Positions 1-11,607 of a stretch of DNA of 64,000 bases are shown here, in pieces; position 1 is the first letter of the stretch, and each line of letters starts with the position of its first letter. The translations under genes and the position numbers were made by a program. Source of the DNA: Marinobacter antarcticus (GTDB taxonomy: Bacteria > Pseudomonadota > Gammaproteobacteria > Pseudomonadales > Oleiphilaceae); contig NZ_DRGY01000033.1 of NCBI RefSeq assembly GCF_011049865.1, positions 21,306-85,305 on the forward strand. Reading direction: 5' to 3'. Under the pieces are notes generated by a model. The model searched no databases. It was not told the DNA's origin and was given only the letters and a program-made list of their open reading frames with translations.

Positions 1-1707
1 CTGCTCCAGACTGGCGGCGGCCTCTGCCGTTCGCGCCTGATCGGTGCCTTCGGGCATGTAAAGTTCAACAATAACCCGGGGCCGATCGGCATTGGGGAAG
101 AACTGCTGCGCCATAAACGGCGTCAGCGCCAGACTACCAACAACCAGCAAAGCGCCGGCTGCGATCAGTCGCCTCGGATGGCGATAGACCAGGCTCCCGA
201 GAAAGCGCGCCAGACCAATCAACCGGTCGGCCTCGGCATTGCGGCGACGCTTGAGGAACCGCGCGGCCAGCAAAGGAACCACTGAAATCGCCAGCAAATA
301 ACTGACCGATAACGTAAGCATGATCATTACGGGCACGCCCCGGGTAAAGTCGGCCGTCCCGCCTTTGGCGAGCAGCAGCGGCGCAAAGGCGGCAAGCGTC
401 GTGCCGGTAGACGCCCCGAGCGGGCCCGCAAGCTCGCTGACGGCTTTGCCCGCGGCGTCCAGGCGGCGCATGCCCTCGTCCAGATGCCCCTGAATGTTTT
501 CAACAATCACAATCGCGTTGTCGATCAGAATACCCAGGGAGATCACCATACCGATCACCGCAATCTGGTGCAGAACGCCCCCGCCAAGATCGTAGAGCCC
601 AACGCTGATCAGCGCCACCATGGGCAGAATAGAAGCCACCAACAAGCCCATTCGAATGCCCATACCAATAAACACGACCGCAACAATAATCAGAACAGAC
701 AGCACCAGGCTCCAGGCGAGGTTGTCCAGGCGATCCGAAACCTTGTCGGGTTGAAAGAACATCTCGCGAATTTCATAGGGCTGGAACTCGGCCCGTATCT
801 GATCAATGCGCTCCCGTACCCGCTCTCCGAAACGAATGGCATCCGTTGTGCCCTCCTCCATAATCAGCGCCAGCAATACGACCCGCTCACCGTCAAACCA
901 GGTTTCCGGCTGACGCGGCTCGGCGGGACCACGCCATACATCGGCCGCCGCCGCCAGCGGCACCTGAGAGCCATCAGGAAGCTCAATAGGCGTGGCGCGA
1001 ATAGCCTCAATATCTGCAAACTCCGTGTTGGGCAACACCGAGAACCGGCGGCCATCCACAACCACGAAACCACCGGGCGTGGTCTGATTGCGCTGCGCCA
1101 GGGTTTCCAGAATCCGGGCCGGAGAAATGCCCAGCCGGTAAAGTGCCGCATCGTCCAGCGCCAGGGTGATCTGTTCGTCCGCGTCGCCTTGCAGTTCAAT
1201 GCGAGACATACCGGCAAGATTGGAGAGATTTTGTTTGAGCCGTTCAGCCACGTCCGACAGCTCACTCACCGACGGCGAACCGCCAATGGCCAGTACAACA
1301 ACAGGGTTATCAATCAGCCGGTCGTCCAGCACCATCTGGCCTACGTCGTCCGGGAAATCCTGCTTTGCACGTTCCATCGCCTGACGAATGCGATCCCAGG
1401 CCGCATCGGTGTCGTAAATATCGTCGTCGAGGCGCAGCCTGACAAGCGCCACGCCGGTACGAGCGGTGCTCTGGGAATAATCCACCTCGTCTACCTGGCG
1501 TAATTCTTCTACCAAAGGCCGGAGTACCAGCCGCTCCACAGCGTCGGCGCTCGCCCCGGGATAACTCACCGAAATCAGCCCCGCCCGGTACGGAAATGAA
1601 GGGTCTTCCTGGCGCGGCATGGTGCTGTATGCCGCCACGCCAAGCAAACAGAGCATCGTAACCACCATGCCCAGCAAGCGTTGGAAATTGAGCAGCCGGC
1701 GCCTCAT
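1..1707 (-). CDS. RND-family efflux pump, inner-membrane subunit (partial at window edge)
   Basis: Reading the minus strand from ATG at 1707 gives 569 uninterrupted codons that run off the left edge of the window, so the C-terminal part is missing (family members are about 1000-1050 residues). The start carries one N-terminal membrane helix (residues about 7-28) followed by MPRQEDPSFP, typical of AcrB/MdtB-like pumps, then the periplasmic porter domain. A hydrophobic run near residue 340 onward leads to GILIDNAIVIVENI, the TM4 signature whose Asp belongs to the proton relay. The start codon overlaps the adaptor stop (ATGA), so the two are translationally coupled. Substrate cannot be told from sequence. 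Control is probably by the adjacent TetR protein. Family assignment is firm; the specific pump is not recognised. Confidence 0.9.
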   Translation of the reverse strand, partial: MRRRLLNFQRLLGMVVTMLCLLGVAAYSTMPRQEDPSFPYRAGLISVSYPGASADAVERLVLRPLVEELRQVDEVDYSQSTARTGVALVRLRLDDDIYDTDAAWDRIRQAMERAKQDFPDDVGQMVLDDRLIDNPVVVLAIGGSPSVSELSDVAERLKQNLSNLAGMSRIELQGDADEQITLALDDAALYRLGISPARILETLAQRNQTTPGGFVVVDGRRFSVLPNTEFADIEAIRATPIELPDGSQVPLAAAADVWRGPAEPRQPETWFDGERVVLLALIMEEGTTDAIRFGERVRERIDQIRAEFQPYEIREMFFQPDKVSDRLDNLAWSLVLSVLIIVAVVFIGMGIRMGLLVASILPMVALISVGLYDLGGGVLHQIAVIGMVISLGILIDNAIVIVENIQGHLDEGMRRLDAAGKAVSELAGPLGASTGTTLAAFAPLLLAKGGTADFTRGVPVMIMLTLSVSYLLAISVVPLLAARFLKRRRNAEADRLIGLARFLGSLVYRHPRRLIAAGALLVVGSLALTPFMAQQFFPNADRPRVIVELYMPEGTDQARTAEAAASLEQ

Positions 1708-2798
1708 CAACGCACCTCCACGGCATCGCCATCCACGAGGCGGGTTATACCTGCGTAAACCACTTGGTCTCCTGGTTTCAATTCGCCCGCGCGCACCACA
1801 ACCCGCTCTCCTACCACGCGCTCAACGTCTATCGGGACCCGACGGGCCACACCGTTGCGCACCCGGAAAACGGTAATACCCCCTGCGTTACGAACCACCG
1901 ACAAGAGTGGAACGGTGATTGCCGATTGGTGAATGGGCGTAATACCCACTTCAACGGGCTCGCCTGGCTCAAGAGTTTTCACTGGCAAACTGACCAGAAT
2001 CGAGTGCAGTTCGCCGCGAATTGCGCCCGCCTGGGCGATCTCAACCACAGAGCCAATGACCGGTGCGTCGTTGCGATTTTGCACCGACCATACCGGTACT
2101 TCTTGACCCACTGATACATGCGCCAACAGGTAAGCTGGCACCCGGATTTCCACTTCCTTACCCTTGGTAGAAGACAAACGTATTACCGGCTGACCCGCAG
2201 CCACAAATTCATCTTTCTCGACCAGCAATGCTTCAACACGCCCGGCAAACGGCGCTCGCAACAGACTCTCTTGTAGCATCTGACTGGCCTCGACCAGTTC
2301 GGCCCGAGCTGTGGCAACGCTCGCTTTCAGGGCATCGCGGCTGGCGGCTATCTGCTCCAGATTCTGCTCGGAAATCACCCCACTTTTACGCAGCCGTGTG
2401 GATCGTTCCCACTCCCGTTTAGCCTGGTCATACTGGGTATTCAGCTCGTCCAGCCTGGCTCCCGCCGAATCCCGCGCGGGCTCCAGCGCGGGGTTGTACA
2501 CACGCGCAAGCACATCTCCGGCGGCAACCTTCTCGCCCAGCTCTACCGCCCGTTCTTTCAGGGCACCGCCGACCTGAAACGTCAGCGTTGCCCTTTGCGT
2601 TGATCTTACAATGCCCGAAAAGCGCAGGGTTATTTCCTGGGCCTGGCCACCAGTAACACCTGAAACACGCACTGATACCGCCTGCTCGCTGGGTGTCTCC
2701 GGTGCGCCTGCGGCGTCGCAACCGGAAAGAAAAAGGCCGCCAACAAGGAGCAAAACAAGGGCAACAAGATTGCGAAAAGGGATACGGAACTGTGTCAT
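1707..2798 (-). CDS. RND efflux periplasmic adaptor (membrane fusion) lipoprotein
   Basis: A 363-residue HlyD/AcrA-type adaptor that links the inner-membrane RND pump to an outer-membrane channel. The N-terminus has a hydrophobic segment ending in the lipobox LSGC (Cys about residue 27), so it is probably a lipoprotein anchored in the inner membrane. It is followed by a biotinyl-lipoyl-like half (GEKVAAGDVLARV), a coiled-coil hairpin region (about residues 95-170), the second lipoyl half (APFAGRVEALLVEKDEFVAAG) and beta-barrel and membrane-proximal domains. I chose ATG 2798 because AAAGGA lies 6 nt upstream; an in-frame ATG at 2813 lacks such a site. It is the first gene of the operon and no outer-membrane factor gene is in view. 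Confidence 0.9.
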   Translation of the reverse strand: MTQFRIPFRNLVALVLLLVGGLFLSGCDAAGAPETPSEQAVSVRVSGVTGGQAQEITLRFSGIVRSTQRATLTFQVGGALKERAVELGEKVAAGDVLARVYNPALEPARDSAGARLDELNTQYDQAKREWERSTRLRKSGVISEQNLEQIAASRDALKASVATARAELVEASQMLQESLLRAPFAGRVEALLVEKDEFVAAGQPVIRLSSTKGKEVEIRVPAYLLAHVSVGQEVPVWSVQNRNDAPVIGSVVEIAQAGAIRGELHSILVSLPVKTLEPGEPVEVGITPIHQSAITVPLLSVVRNAGGITVFRVRNGVARRVPIDVERVVGERVVVRAGELKPGDQVVYAGITRLVDGDAVEVR

Positions 2799-2869
2799 AA
2801 GGTGTCCTTTCATCCATGCTCATGTTTGTGTGGATGCCGCTCCCTGCGGAAATCCCGTTTAATGATTGC

Positions 2870-2898
2870 GACATAATGTCATTGTTTGACATTATGTC
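2870..2898. promoter_or_regulatory. Double palindromic operator, probably for the divergent TetR regulator
   Basis: Two perfect 11-bp palindromes, GACATAATGTC (2870-2880) and GACATTATGTC (2888-2898), are separated by 7 bp, so their centres are 18 bp apart. They lie between the divergent efflux operon and tetR. Candidate promoters for both directions overlap them: TTGACA (2886-2891) with TTTTAT (2909-2914), 17-bp spacer, rightward; TTGACA (2900-2895) with CATTAT (2878-2873), 16-bp spacer, leftward. Binding by the TetR protein would block both. The sequence layout is direct; the binding protein is inferred. Confidence 0.75.
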
Positions 2899-2977
2899 AA
2901 TAATCGGCTTTTATCCTCCACTGGCATAAGGGCCACCGAGCCAAGTAACCCCGGAAGAACTCTAGCGAGAAAGCCCA

Positions 2978-3622
2978 ATGACCGAACCACTAAAAACGCG
3001 ACGTGAACAGGAGAAACAGGCCCGTTACGACGCGATTCTGAACGCCGCAGAGCGGGCTTTCTCCCAGAAGGGTTACGAGCGCACATCCATGGATGACATT
3101 GCACGCACGGCCAGCCTGAGCCGCGCTCTGCTGTATGTGTACTTTACGGATAAAGCCGCTATTCAAAGAGGGATTATGTTGAGGGCTGGACACAGTCTTT
3201 CCGAACGCTTTCGACAGGCTCGACAAACCGCAAATACCGGACTGGCGCAGATACGCGCGATGGGAGAATCCTATTATCGTTTCTACCTGGACGAACCGGA
3301 CTACTTCTCCGCACTCACCAAAGCCTCAACGGCTATGGCAGATGCAGACGAAACCCAGGCCAGGGAAATGCTGTGCTCGAAATCAGAGCTGATGAGCTTT
3401 ATGACAGAGGCCATTGAACTGGGGCTGGAAGACGGCACCATGAGCCGCCAGCGCATTCTTAACCCGGAACAGACCGCTCTTTACCTTCGTGGTGCGCTGC
3501 ACGGCGCGGTACTGCTGTGCCAATCAGAAGTGAGCGAAACCGGTGACAGCTTCCCGGCTGATAGCCTGATCCGACACACGATGGATATGCTGACGTCATC
3601 TCTCGCCGCTGCGCCTTCCTGA
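2978..3622 (+). CDS. TetR/AcrR-family transcriptional regulator
   Basis: A 214-residue repressor. The N-terminal 60 residues form the TetR helix-turn-helix domain: AILNAAERAFSQKGYERTSM, then DDIARTASLSRALLYVYFTDK, matching the family pattern of recognition helix followed by Y-x-Y-F. The C-terminal part is a helical ligand-binding domain without recognisable specificity. It is transcribed divergently from the RND efflux genes across two identical palindromic boxes, the usual arrangement for a local drug-responsive repressor that also controls itself. The ATG is preceded by a purine-rich GCGAGAAAG. The inducer is unknown. Confidence 0.9.
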   Translation: MTEPLKTRREQEKQARYDAILNAAERAFSQKGYERTSMDDIARTASLSRALLYVYFTDKAAIQRGIMLRAGHSLSERFRQARQTANTGLAQIRAMGESYYRFYLDEPDYFSALTKASTAMADADETQAREMLCSKSELMSFMTEAIELGLEDGTMSRQRILNPEQTALYLRGALHGAVLLCQSEVSETGDSFPADSLIRHTMDMLTSSLAAAPS

Positions 3623-3640
3623 CGGACGTCTCTCCTGTCC

Positions 3641-3690
3641 TGCCAAAAGCTGCCTAAAGCTGCCTAAAGCTGCCTAAAGCTGCCTAAAGC
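3641..3690. repeat. Tandem repeat, 10-bp unit, five copies, over the astB 3' end
   Basis: Four identical units TGCCTAAAGC (3651-3690) follow one imperfect unit TGCCAAAAGC (3641-3650). They occupy the convergent gap between tetR and astB and run into the last codons of astB, whose stop TAG (3686-3684) lies in the last unit. On the minus strand each perfect unit contains TAG and the 10-bp period places these stops in all three frames. Probably a slippage-prone microsatellite; no function is known. Confidence 0.9.
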
Positions 3691-5024
3691 TGAAAATCGT
3701 AAATCGAGCCCAGCGCCAGAATGCCCGTTAACTCATCCAGCGCCTTGCGAACTTCATCCAGCAGCATCGGATCAGCAAGATCTTCCCGCGCCAACCGGTC
3801 ACGATAATGGGCTCCCACCCAGGTTGTGAGACGCTCGTAAAGACGATCCGTTAGAATCACACCGCGATGCATCGCCTGCAGCTCTTCATCGTTCAGAACC
3901 ACGCGCAACCGCAGGCACGCGGGGCCACCGCCGTTGCGCATGGATTGCTTCACATCAAACACTTCCACTGCGGTAATCGGCCCACCGGCGGCCAACAGCT
4001 TATCCAGATACTGGCTCACCGAGGCCACTTCCCGGCACTCACCCGGAACGGCCAGCAGCATGCCATCCGGCGTGTTCAGCAGTTGGCTGTTGAACAGATA
4101 TGAGGCCACTGCGTCGTTAAGTGGCACGTCTTCGCTGCTCACACGAACGGCCTCAAAATCAGCCCCGATCAGGCGTGAACGGATGTCTGCCAGTATTTGC
4201 TCTTCGTTCAGGAACGCCATGCTGTGATAGAACAGGGTGTTGCCGTTGCCCACCGCAATAACGTCATTATGGAACACGCCGGCATCAATAGACGCCGGGT
4301 TCTGCTGGGCAAATACCAGGTTTTTGTCTCTCAGCCCGTGCAGTCGGGCGATGGCTTGAGAGGCTTCCAGAGTTTGCCTGGCGGGATATCGTTTCGGCGC
4401 CGGTGCGCGTTCGTTAAACGCAACCTGACCATAAACAAACAGCTCTACCCCTGGCTCGCCATAGCGGCCGCAAAGCCGGGTGTGGTTGGCCGCGCCTTCG
4501 TCACCAAAATGGCTGCCCAAAGGCAGCGCAGGATGATGGGCAAAATAGGCCTCATCCGCGAAGATAGATTTCAGCGAACGGCCGGTCACGGTATGTTCAA
4601 TGGAACGATGAAACTTGGCACTCAGATTGGCAGGGGTAAAGTGCACCCGATGATCTGTGGTATCGGAGCTGGGTGAAACGGTTGCCGCATTGGCCGTCCA
4701 CATCGAAGAAGCAGAAGAGACAGCCGCAAGAACGGAGGGACTGGATTTTGCAGCCTGCGCCAGTATCTGCGCATCCGTGCCGCTGAACCCGAGTGCTTTG
4801 AGAGAAGGAATATGAGGGCGCTCGTGGGGAGGAAGAATGCCCTGAACGTAACCACGATCGGCCAGACGCTTCATTTTTGCCAACCCTTGAAGCGCCGCTT
4901 CCCGAGGGTTTGACACTGCGTTCACATTGGATTTAGACGCCACATTACCCCAGGACAAGCCCGCGTAATTGTGGGTAGGGCCAACCAGGCCATCAAAATT
5001 CGCTTCTACCGCATGCTTTGCCAT
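3684..5024 (-). CDS. astB: N-succinylarginine dihydrolase (AST pathway step 2)
   Basis: Hydrolyses N2-succinylarginine to N2-succinylornithine, ammonia and CO2 in the cytoplasm; a pentein-fold enzyme. The chosen start, ATG 5024, gives 446 residues, like E. coli AstB (447), and an N-terminus [19 protein letters not shown] that matches the family from its first residues. An upstream in-frame ATG at 5069 overlaps the astD stop and would add 15 residues with no family counterpart. The C-terminal [12 protein letters not shown] carries the catalytic Cys region, and the protein ends GSIYDFQL as usual. Last gene of the aruCFGDB operon; its stop lies in a 10-bp tandem repeat. Confidence 0.93.
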   Translation of the reverse strand: MAKHAVEANFDGLVGPTHNYAGLSWGNVASKSNVNAVSNPREAALQGLAKMKRLADRGYVQGILPPHERPHIPSLKALGFSGTDAQILAQAAKSSPSVLAAVSSASSMWTANAATVSPSSDTTDHRVHFTPANLSAKFHRSIEHTVTGRSLKSIFADEAYFAHHPALPLGSHFGDEGAANHTRLCGRYGEPGVELFVYGQVAFNERAPAPKRYPARQTLEASQAIARLHGLRDKNLVFAQQNPASIDAGVFHNDVIAVGNGNTLFYHSMAFLNEEQILADIRSRLIGADFEAVRVSSEDVPLNDAVASYLFNSQLLNTPDGMLLAVPGECREVASVSQYLDKLLAAGGPITAVEVFDVKQSMRNGGGPACLRLRVVLNDEELQAMHRGVILTDRLYERLTTWVGAHYRDRLAREDLADPMLLDEVRKALDELTGILALGSIYDFQL

Positions 5025-5061
5025 GACTTCGGGTTCCGTCTGTCCGACTTTAGAAGAAAAC

Positions 5062-7635
<2,574 letters not shown>

Positions 7636-7642
<7 letters not shown>

Positions 7643-8664
7643 GGCGCTACCCTCACCTCATCACCCGCTGTTTTGCCCAGCACCTCCCAAATACCCACAG
7701 ACACCTTGACCGGACCCTCGAGCGTGTCGGCAACACGGGCCAGGGTACACCGGAATCCGGCGCCGTCACCGGCGCATATCAGGCAGGTATCGCCACCGTC
7801 TTCGGTGGTTCCGTGAAGGGTTCTGGATTGGCTGGTAACCAGCGTATGCAGAGCATCGGTTCGTGCTTCGAGCACGGGGCCGGCATCAAAAATATCCAGA
7901 TAACACCCCGCCTGAAAGCCTTCCCTGTGCAGCAGCTCAAAATTCGGCACGGTCAATTCATGGGGTTTGCCAAGCGCTGCCTGGGCCGCATCTGAAAGCA
8001 GGGTGACATAAACAGGATTGGGCGGCATGAGCTCCGCAATAAACGTTTTGCTGAGCGTGCCTGAGTGCTGGTCCGCCGTTTCAAAATCCATATCAAAAAA
8101 ATGGCGCCCCAGACTGTTCCAGAACGGGACGCTGCCATCCGGACATTGAACACCCTGAATTTCGACCACGGCGTGCGCGCTGAACCATCTGCGATGGCTG
8201 GCGATGAAAAGAATCCGGGCTCTCGATAACAGCTCAAAGGCGTCGGTGTTGCGCAACTCGGGCGTAATCGAAAATGAACACAGTAGCGTGTGATCGGTCA
8301 GTGCGTGGCTGGGATACAGAACCTCCACCCGGCTGGAAATGCCAAGTTCATGAGACGCGTGAATGAGCGCATCGCGGCGATAGTTGTAGAACGGCTGGCC
8401 ATTGCCTGCCCGGGCGTCAATGCCCGCCGTGCCGTGAACCTTGCCTGTGACCGTATCTTCCAGCACAAACAGAAACCGCTGAGGCCTGTCACCGGCGGTC
8501 ATTTTACCGGCGAGAGACGTCAGCGAGTGCTCTATTTTTTCCGCAAGCGCGGCCTGTTGCCTGGGCAACGTGGATGACAGGCGAGCGGCTTCAGTGCCGG
8601 CCGTGCCTGCAATCTCAAGTATCTGGTTTACGTCATCCGGTAAGGCCGGGCGTACCAGCCACAT
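7636..8664 (-). CDS. aruF: Arginine/ornithine N-succinyltransferase, alpha subunit (AruF-like)
   Basis: Paralogue of the next gene, 342 residues, with the same landmarks: MWLVRPALPDDVNQILEIA, GTAGIDARAGNGQPFYNYRR, FFDMDFETADQHSG, and FIAELMPPNPVYVTLLSDAA. In Pseudomonas the AruF subunit pairs with AruG to succinylate arginine and ornithine. AGGAGC lies upstream of the ATG and the gene follows aruC by 8 bp. The C-terminal half has two Cys (LICAGDGAGFRC) absent from the paralogue. Alpha/beta designation rests on gene order and resemblance, not on an experiment. Confidence 0.93.
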
Positions 8665-8672
8665 AAAAGCTC

Positions 8673-9887
8673 CTAGGCTGTGAGTGTCTTCACGGCCGCC
8701 TCAAAGCGCTCAAGCGCCTCATCAATATCGGCATCCGGAATAATCAGCGAAGGCGCCAGTCGAATCACATTGGGGCCTGCGATCAGCACCATCACTCCCT
8801 CATCCAGGCCTGCGTTCAGGAATTCCTTGGCTCTTCCCTGCCATTTTTCGGTCAGCACGCAGCCCAGCAAAAGACCCGCTCCGCGAACCTCGCTGAATAT
8901 TCCGTAACGCTCGCCTAAATCCATCATGCCTTTGCGCAGATGATCAGAACGGACCTTCACACCCTTGAGGATCTCTGGCTGGCTCACCGTGTCGATCACC
9001 TTCTGGGCAACCGCGCAAGCCAGCGCGTTGCCGCCGTATGTGCTGCCGTGGGTGCCTACGCCAAGACTGGCCGCAATGTTTGCGGTGGTTAGCATGGCCG
9101 CTACCGGAAACCCACCGCCCAGGCCTTTGGCGCTGGTTAGAATGTCCGGCACAACTCCGTACATCTGGTACGCATAAAGATGGCCGGTGCGGCCCACACC
9201 AGACTGAACTTCATCGAAAACAAGCAGTGCATCGTGATCGTCGCAGAGCTGACGCAAACCTTTCAGAAACTCGAGGTCACCGGGTACCACACCGCTTTCG
9301 CCCTGAATCGGCTCAACCACCACCGCGCAGGTTTTTTCCTTCGAGATCAATTTTCTGACGGATTCCAGATCATTGAAGTCGGCGTGGTGAATGCCGCCCG
9401 GCGCCGGCTCAAATCCTTCGAGGTATTTGGGCTGGCCGCCAACACTCACGGTAAACAGCGTGCGGCCATGGAAGGCGCCCTTAAAGGAAATGATCTCGTG
9501 CTTTTCTGGCCCGGAGTGTTCCCACGCATACCGGCGCACCAGTTTGAAAGCCGCTTCGTTGGCCTCGCCTCCGGAGTTGGCAAAAAACACCCGCTCCGCA
9601 AAGGTAAGATCACACAAGGTTTTCGCCAGGCGCAAAGCCGGCTCGTTGGTCATCACGTTGGAAAGGTGCCAGATTTTCTCTGATTGTTCCTGCAGAGCCC
9701 CAATCAGCCCAGGGTGTGAATGCCCCAGGCAATTCACGGCAATGCCGCCCTGAAGATCTATAAACTCGCGCCCCTCCTGATCCCAGATTCGGGAACCCTC
9801 GCCTCGCACCGGAATAATCGAACCGGGGGCGTAATTGGGCACCATGACGTCATCAAAAAGCTCGCGGCTGACAGGTTCTTTGTTCAT
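8673..9887 (-). CDS. aruC: Succinylornithine / acetylornithine aminotransferase
   Basis: A class-III PLP-dependent aminotransferase, 404 residues, converting succinylornithine to succinylglutamate semialdehyde (AST step 3); members often also accept acetylornithine in arginine synthesis. Motifs: [64 protein letters not shown] and [15 protein letters not shown] with the Schiff-base Lys. First gene of the operon; the promoter candidate lies just upstream. GAGAGA precedes the ATG. The operon context favours the catabolic role. Confidence 0.94.
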   Translation of the reverse strand: MNKEPVSRELFDDVMVPNYAPGSIIPVRGEGSRIWDQEGREFIDLQGGIAVNCLGHSHPGLIGALQEQSEKIWHLSNVMTNEPALRLAKTLCDLTFAERVFFANSGGEANEAAFKLVRRYAWEHSGPEKHEIISFKGAFHGRTLFTVSVGGQPKYLEGFEPAPGGIHHADFNDLESVRKLISKEKTCAVVVEPIQGESGVVPGDLEFLKGLRQLCDDHDALLVFDEVQSGVGRTGHLYAYQMYGVVPDILTSAKGLGGGFPVAAMLTTANIAASLGVGTHGSTYGGNALACAVAQKVIDTVSQPEILKGVKVRSDHLRKGMMDLGERYGIFSEVRGAGLLLGCVLTEKWQGRAKEFLNAGLDEGVMVLIAGPNVIRLAPSLIIPDADIDEALERFEAAVKTLTA

Positions 9888-9918
9888 AGATCTCTCTCAG
9901 GAAAACAGTTAGGCCTAC

Positions 9919-9946
9919 AAAATAGTAAAATTGCCTGCGCGGGCAA
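9919..9946 (-). promoter_or_regulatory. Candidate promoter of the aru/ast operon overlapping an inverted repeat
   Basis: On the minus strand TTGCCC (9946-9941) and TATTTT (9924-9919) are 16 bp apart, 32 bp before the aruC ATG. The -35 is part of an inverted repeat TTGCC-N6-GGCAA (9946-9931), which is also followed by a short T tract and could instead be a weak terminator of the upstream nuclease gene. No sigma-54 signature (TGGC-N8-TTGC) is visible. Confidence 0.4.
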
Positions 9947-9985
9947 GTAAGTAGGTGTGCGGATCAATAACTTATGATACGCCAC

Positions 9986-11437
9986 TCAGGGCATAAGCAC
10001 ATCCGGCTCGCCAACCGCCGGCAGCTCGATTATTGAATGCGCGGTTTCTGTGCGCCCCATCAGCGCCTTTACCAGCAGCTTGTAGGAATCCAGATCAAAG
10101 GTGACCGACTGGCCTCGCAATGAAAGCTCGCGCAGCTCGTTTTCATCATGCAACGTGGCAACGTGCATCCAGTTGTAGACAACCAGAATGTCAGGCTGAT
10201 CCCGCCCGTCGCGCCGCTCCACAATCGCCACCGGTCCGGGCCAGGGCCAGGTTCGCAAGCGCAGCTCGTGAAACGCAATCTGCACCCGAAGGTTATAGCG
10301 TGCAACATCCTCTGTGCCCTCACAGGCGCCTTTGCAGCGACCCAGCGCACGCTGAAAACAGGGGCCTTCGTGTTCCGGTTCCAGGCCCAACAACCGATTG
10401 CATAACTCATTTTTCGCCGCAATACCGCTGAGCGCCCGTTCCGCATCGCGCTTGCTGCGAAACAATCCGAAGTAATAACCCAGCCGATGCGGCTCTACCT
10501 CCCGAACTAACCGCGCCTGCAAATAACCGGAATCGTTCAGAGCCAATTCAATGCTCACCAGTTTTTTAGCGGCACGGGAACGACGGTTGAAAAGCGGGCT
10601 CAACGTTTTGATCTGCTGAAGTTCCAGCAACAAGGCCCCGAGCTCACCGGCGGTTTCCGTGCATTCCACGCGCCGCAGGCTTTCGGAAATTCTGAGACCG
10701 CGGCTGGTGTTGTGATCCCCGGAAAAATGCGACGCCACTCGCTGGGCGATGTTTGCGCTCTTGCCAACGTACAAAAGCACGTCGTTTTCGCCGTAAAACC
10801 GGTATACGCCCGGTGCGCGCGGAAGATTATTCAGCGTATCCAGAGGTAGGTTTGAAGGAATGCTGGGGCGCTGCATCAGCGCAGCAATAGCCTCGCCTGT
10901 TTGCTCATAACCCTTCTGGGCAAGAGCATGAGTAAAAAACGCGAGCATGGCAGACACATCCCCCATGGCCCGATGCCGCTGCACCTGCTCAAGCCCGTGG
11001 CGCTCAATCAGCGCATCCATATTGTGGCGGCGAAACTCGGGGTAAAGTCGCCGGGAGAGCTTCACGGTGCAAAGCACCGGAGCGGAAAACAGCCGCCCCA
11101 ACCGGCGGAACTCCGATTTAATAAAACCGTAATCAAAGCGGGCGTTGTGAGCAACGAACACCGTATCTCGCAGTTTTTCCTCCAGGGTATCCGCCACGCT
11201 CTCAAACGCAGGCGCATCGGAAACCATGGCATTGGAGATGCCCGTCAGCTGCTCGATAAACGGCGATATTCGCGTGCCGGGGTTCAGCAACGTTTGCCAC
11301 TCACCTACCGTTTCACCCGCGCGCCAGAACCGGATGCCAATCTCGGTAACGCGGTCGTGGGACACACTTCCACCGGTAGTCTCAATATCGAGAAACGCAA
11401 ATGTGGTTAGCTTCAAATCACTATTTTTAGATGCCAT
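9986..11437 (-). CDS. DnaQ-like 3'-5' exonuclease fused to a GIY-YIG endonuclease domain
   Basis: A 483-residue, two-domain nuclease. Residues about 10-180 form a DEDDh exonuclease: ExoI FLDIETTGG, ExoII VAHNARFDYGFI, ExoIII HRAMGDVSAM. Residues about 205-290 form a UvrC/Cho-type GIY-YIG domain: LPRAPGVYRFYGENDVLLYVGKS followed by NIAQRVASHF. The C-terminal 180 residues contain a Cys pair (GPCFQRALGRCKGAC) resembling the cysteine motif after the GIY-YIG domain in Cho/UvrC proteins. Such fusions occur in many bacteria and are often annotated as DNA polymerase III epsilon-like; it is not the replicative dnaQ, being longer and fused. Likely role: DNA repair, inferred. Divergent from the porin gene. 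Confidence 0.88.
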   Translation of the reverse strand: MASKNSDLKLTTFAFLDIETTGGSVSHDRVTEIGIRFWRAGETVGEWQTLLNPGTRISPFIEQLTGISNAMVSDAPAFESVADTLEEKLRDTVFVAHNARFDYGFIKSEFRRLGRLFSAPVLCTVKLSRRLYPEFRRHNMDALIERHGLEQVQRHRAMGDVSAMLAFFTHALAQKGYEQTGEAIAALMQRPSIPSNLPLDTLNNLPRAPGVYRFYGENDVLLYVGKSANIAQRVASHFSGDHNTSRGLRISESLRRVECTETAGELGALLLELQQIKTLSPLFNRRSRAAKKLVSIELALNDSGYLQARLVREVEPHRLGYYFGLFRSKRDAERALSGIAAKNELCNRLLGLEPEHEGPCFQRALGRCKGACEGTEDVARYNLRVQIAFHELRLRTWPWPGPVAIVERRDGRDQPDILVVYNWMHVATLHDENELRELSLRGQSVTFDLDSYKLLVKALMGRTETAHSIIELPAVGEPDVLMP

Positions 11438-11529
11438 GAATCAATGTTAATACGCCAAAAGAAGTGCAGATACCTGTATCAAAACAAAAAGCTTTCCTAG
11501 ACCTTTGTCTAACCAAGGTGAAAATTTAT

Positions 11530-11558
11530 TTGAATTGTCACGAAATGGTAACTATCTT
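11530..11558 (+). promoter_or_regulatory. Candidate porin promoter
   Basis: TTGAAT (11530-11535) and TATCTT (11553-11558) are separated by 17 bp and lie 50 bp before the porin ATG. Four of six matches at each hexamer; no other good pair was found in the 170-bp divergent gap. Confidence 0.45.
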
Positions 11559-11607
11559 GGTCGTGGGTCCTACAAAAATAATTGTCTAATGTGTGGAGAC
11601 GACAACA

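Noticed and set aside
484..1503. 339-codon open frame on the plus strand
   Set aside because: It is antisense to the RND pump, whose frame gives clear family motifs; the plus-strand product is low-complexity His/Arg/Gln-rich with no recognisable domain.
2814..2869. Longer start for the efflux adaptor at ATG 2813
   Set aside because: The ribosome site AAAGGA fits ATG 2798, and the shorter N-terminus gives a standard lipoprotein signal.
3641..3690. CRISPR-like array
   Set aside because: The unit is 10 bp with no spacers; a simple tandem repeat. No cas genes in the window.
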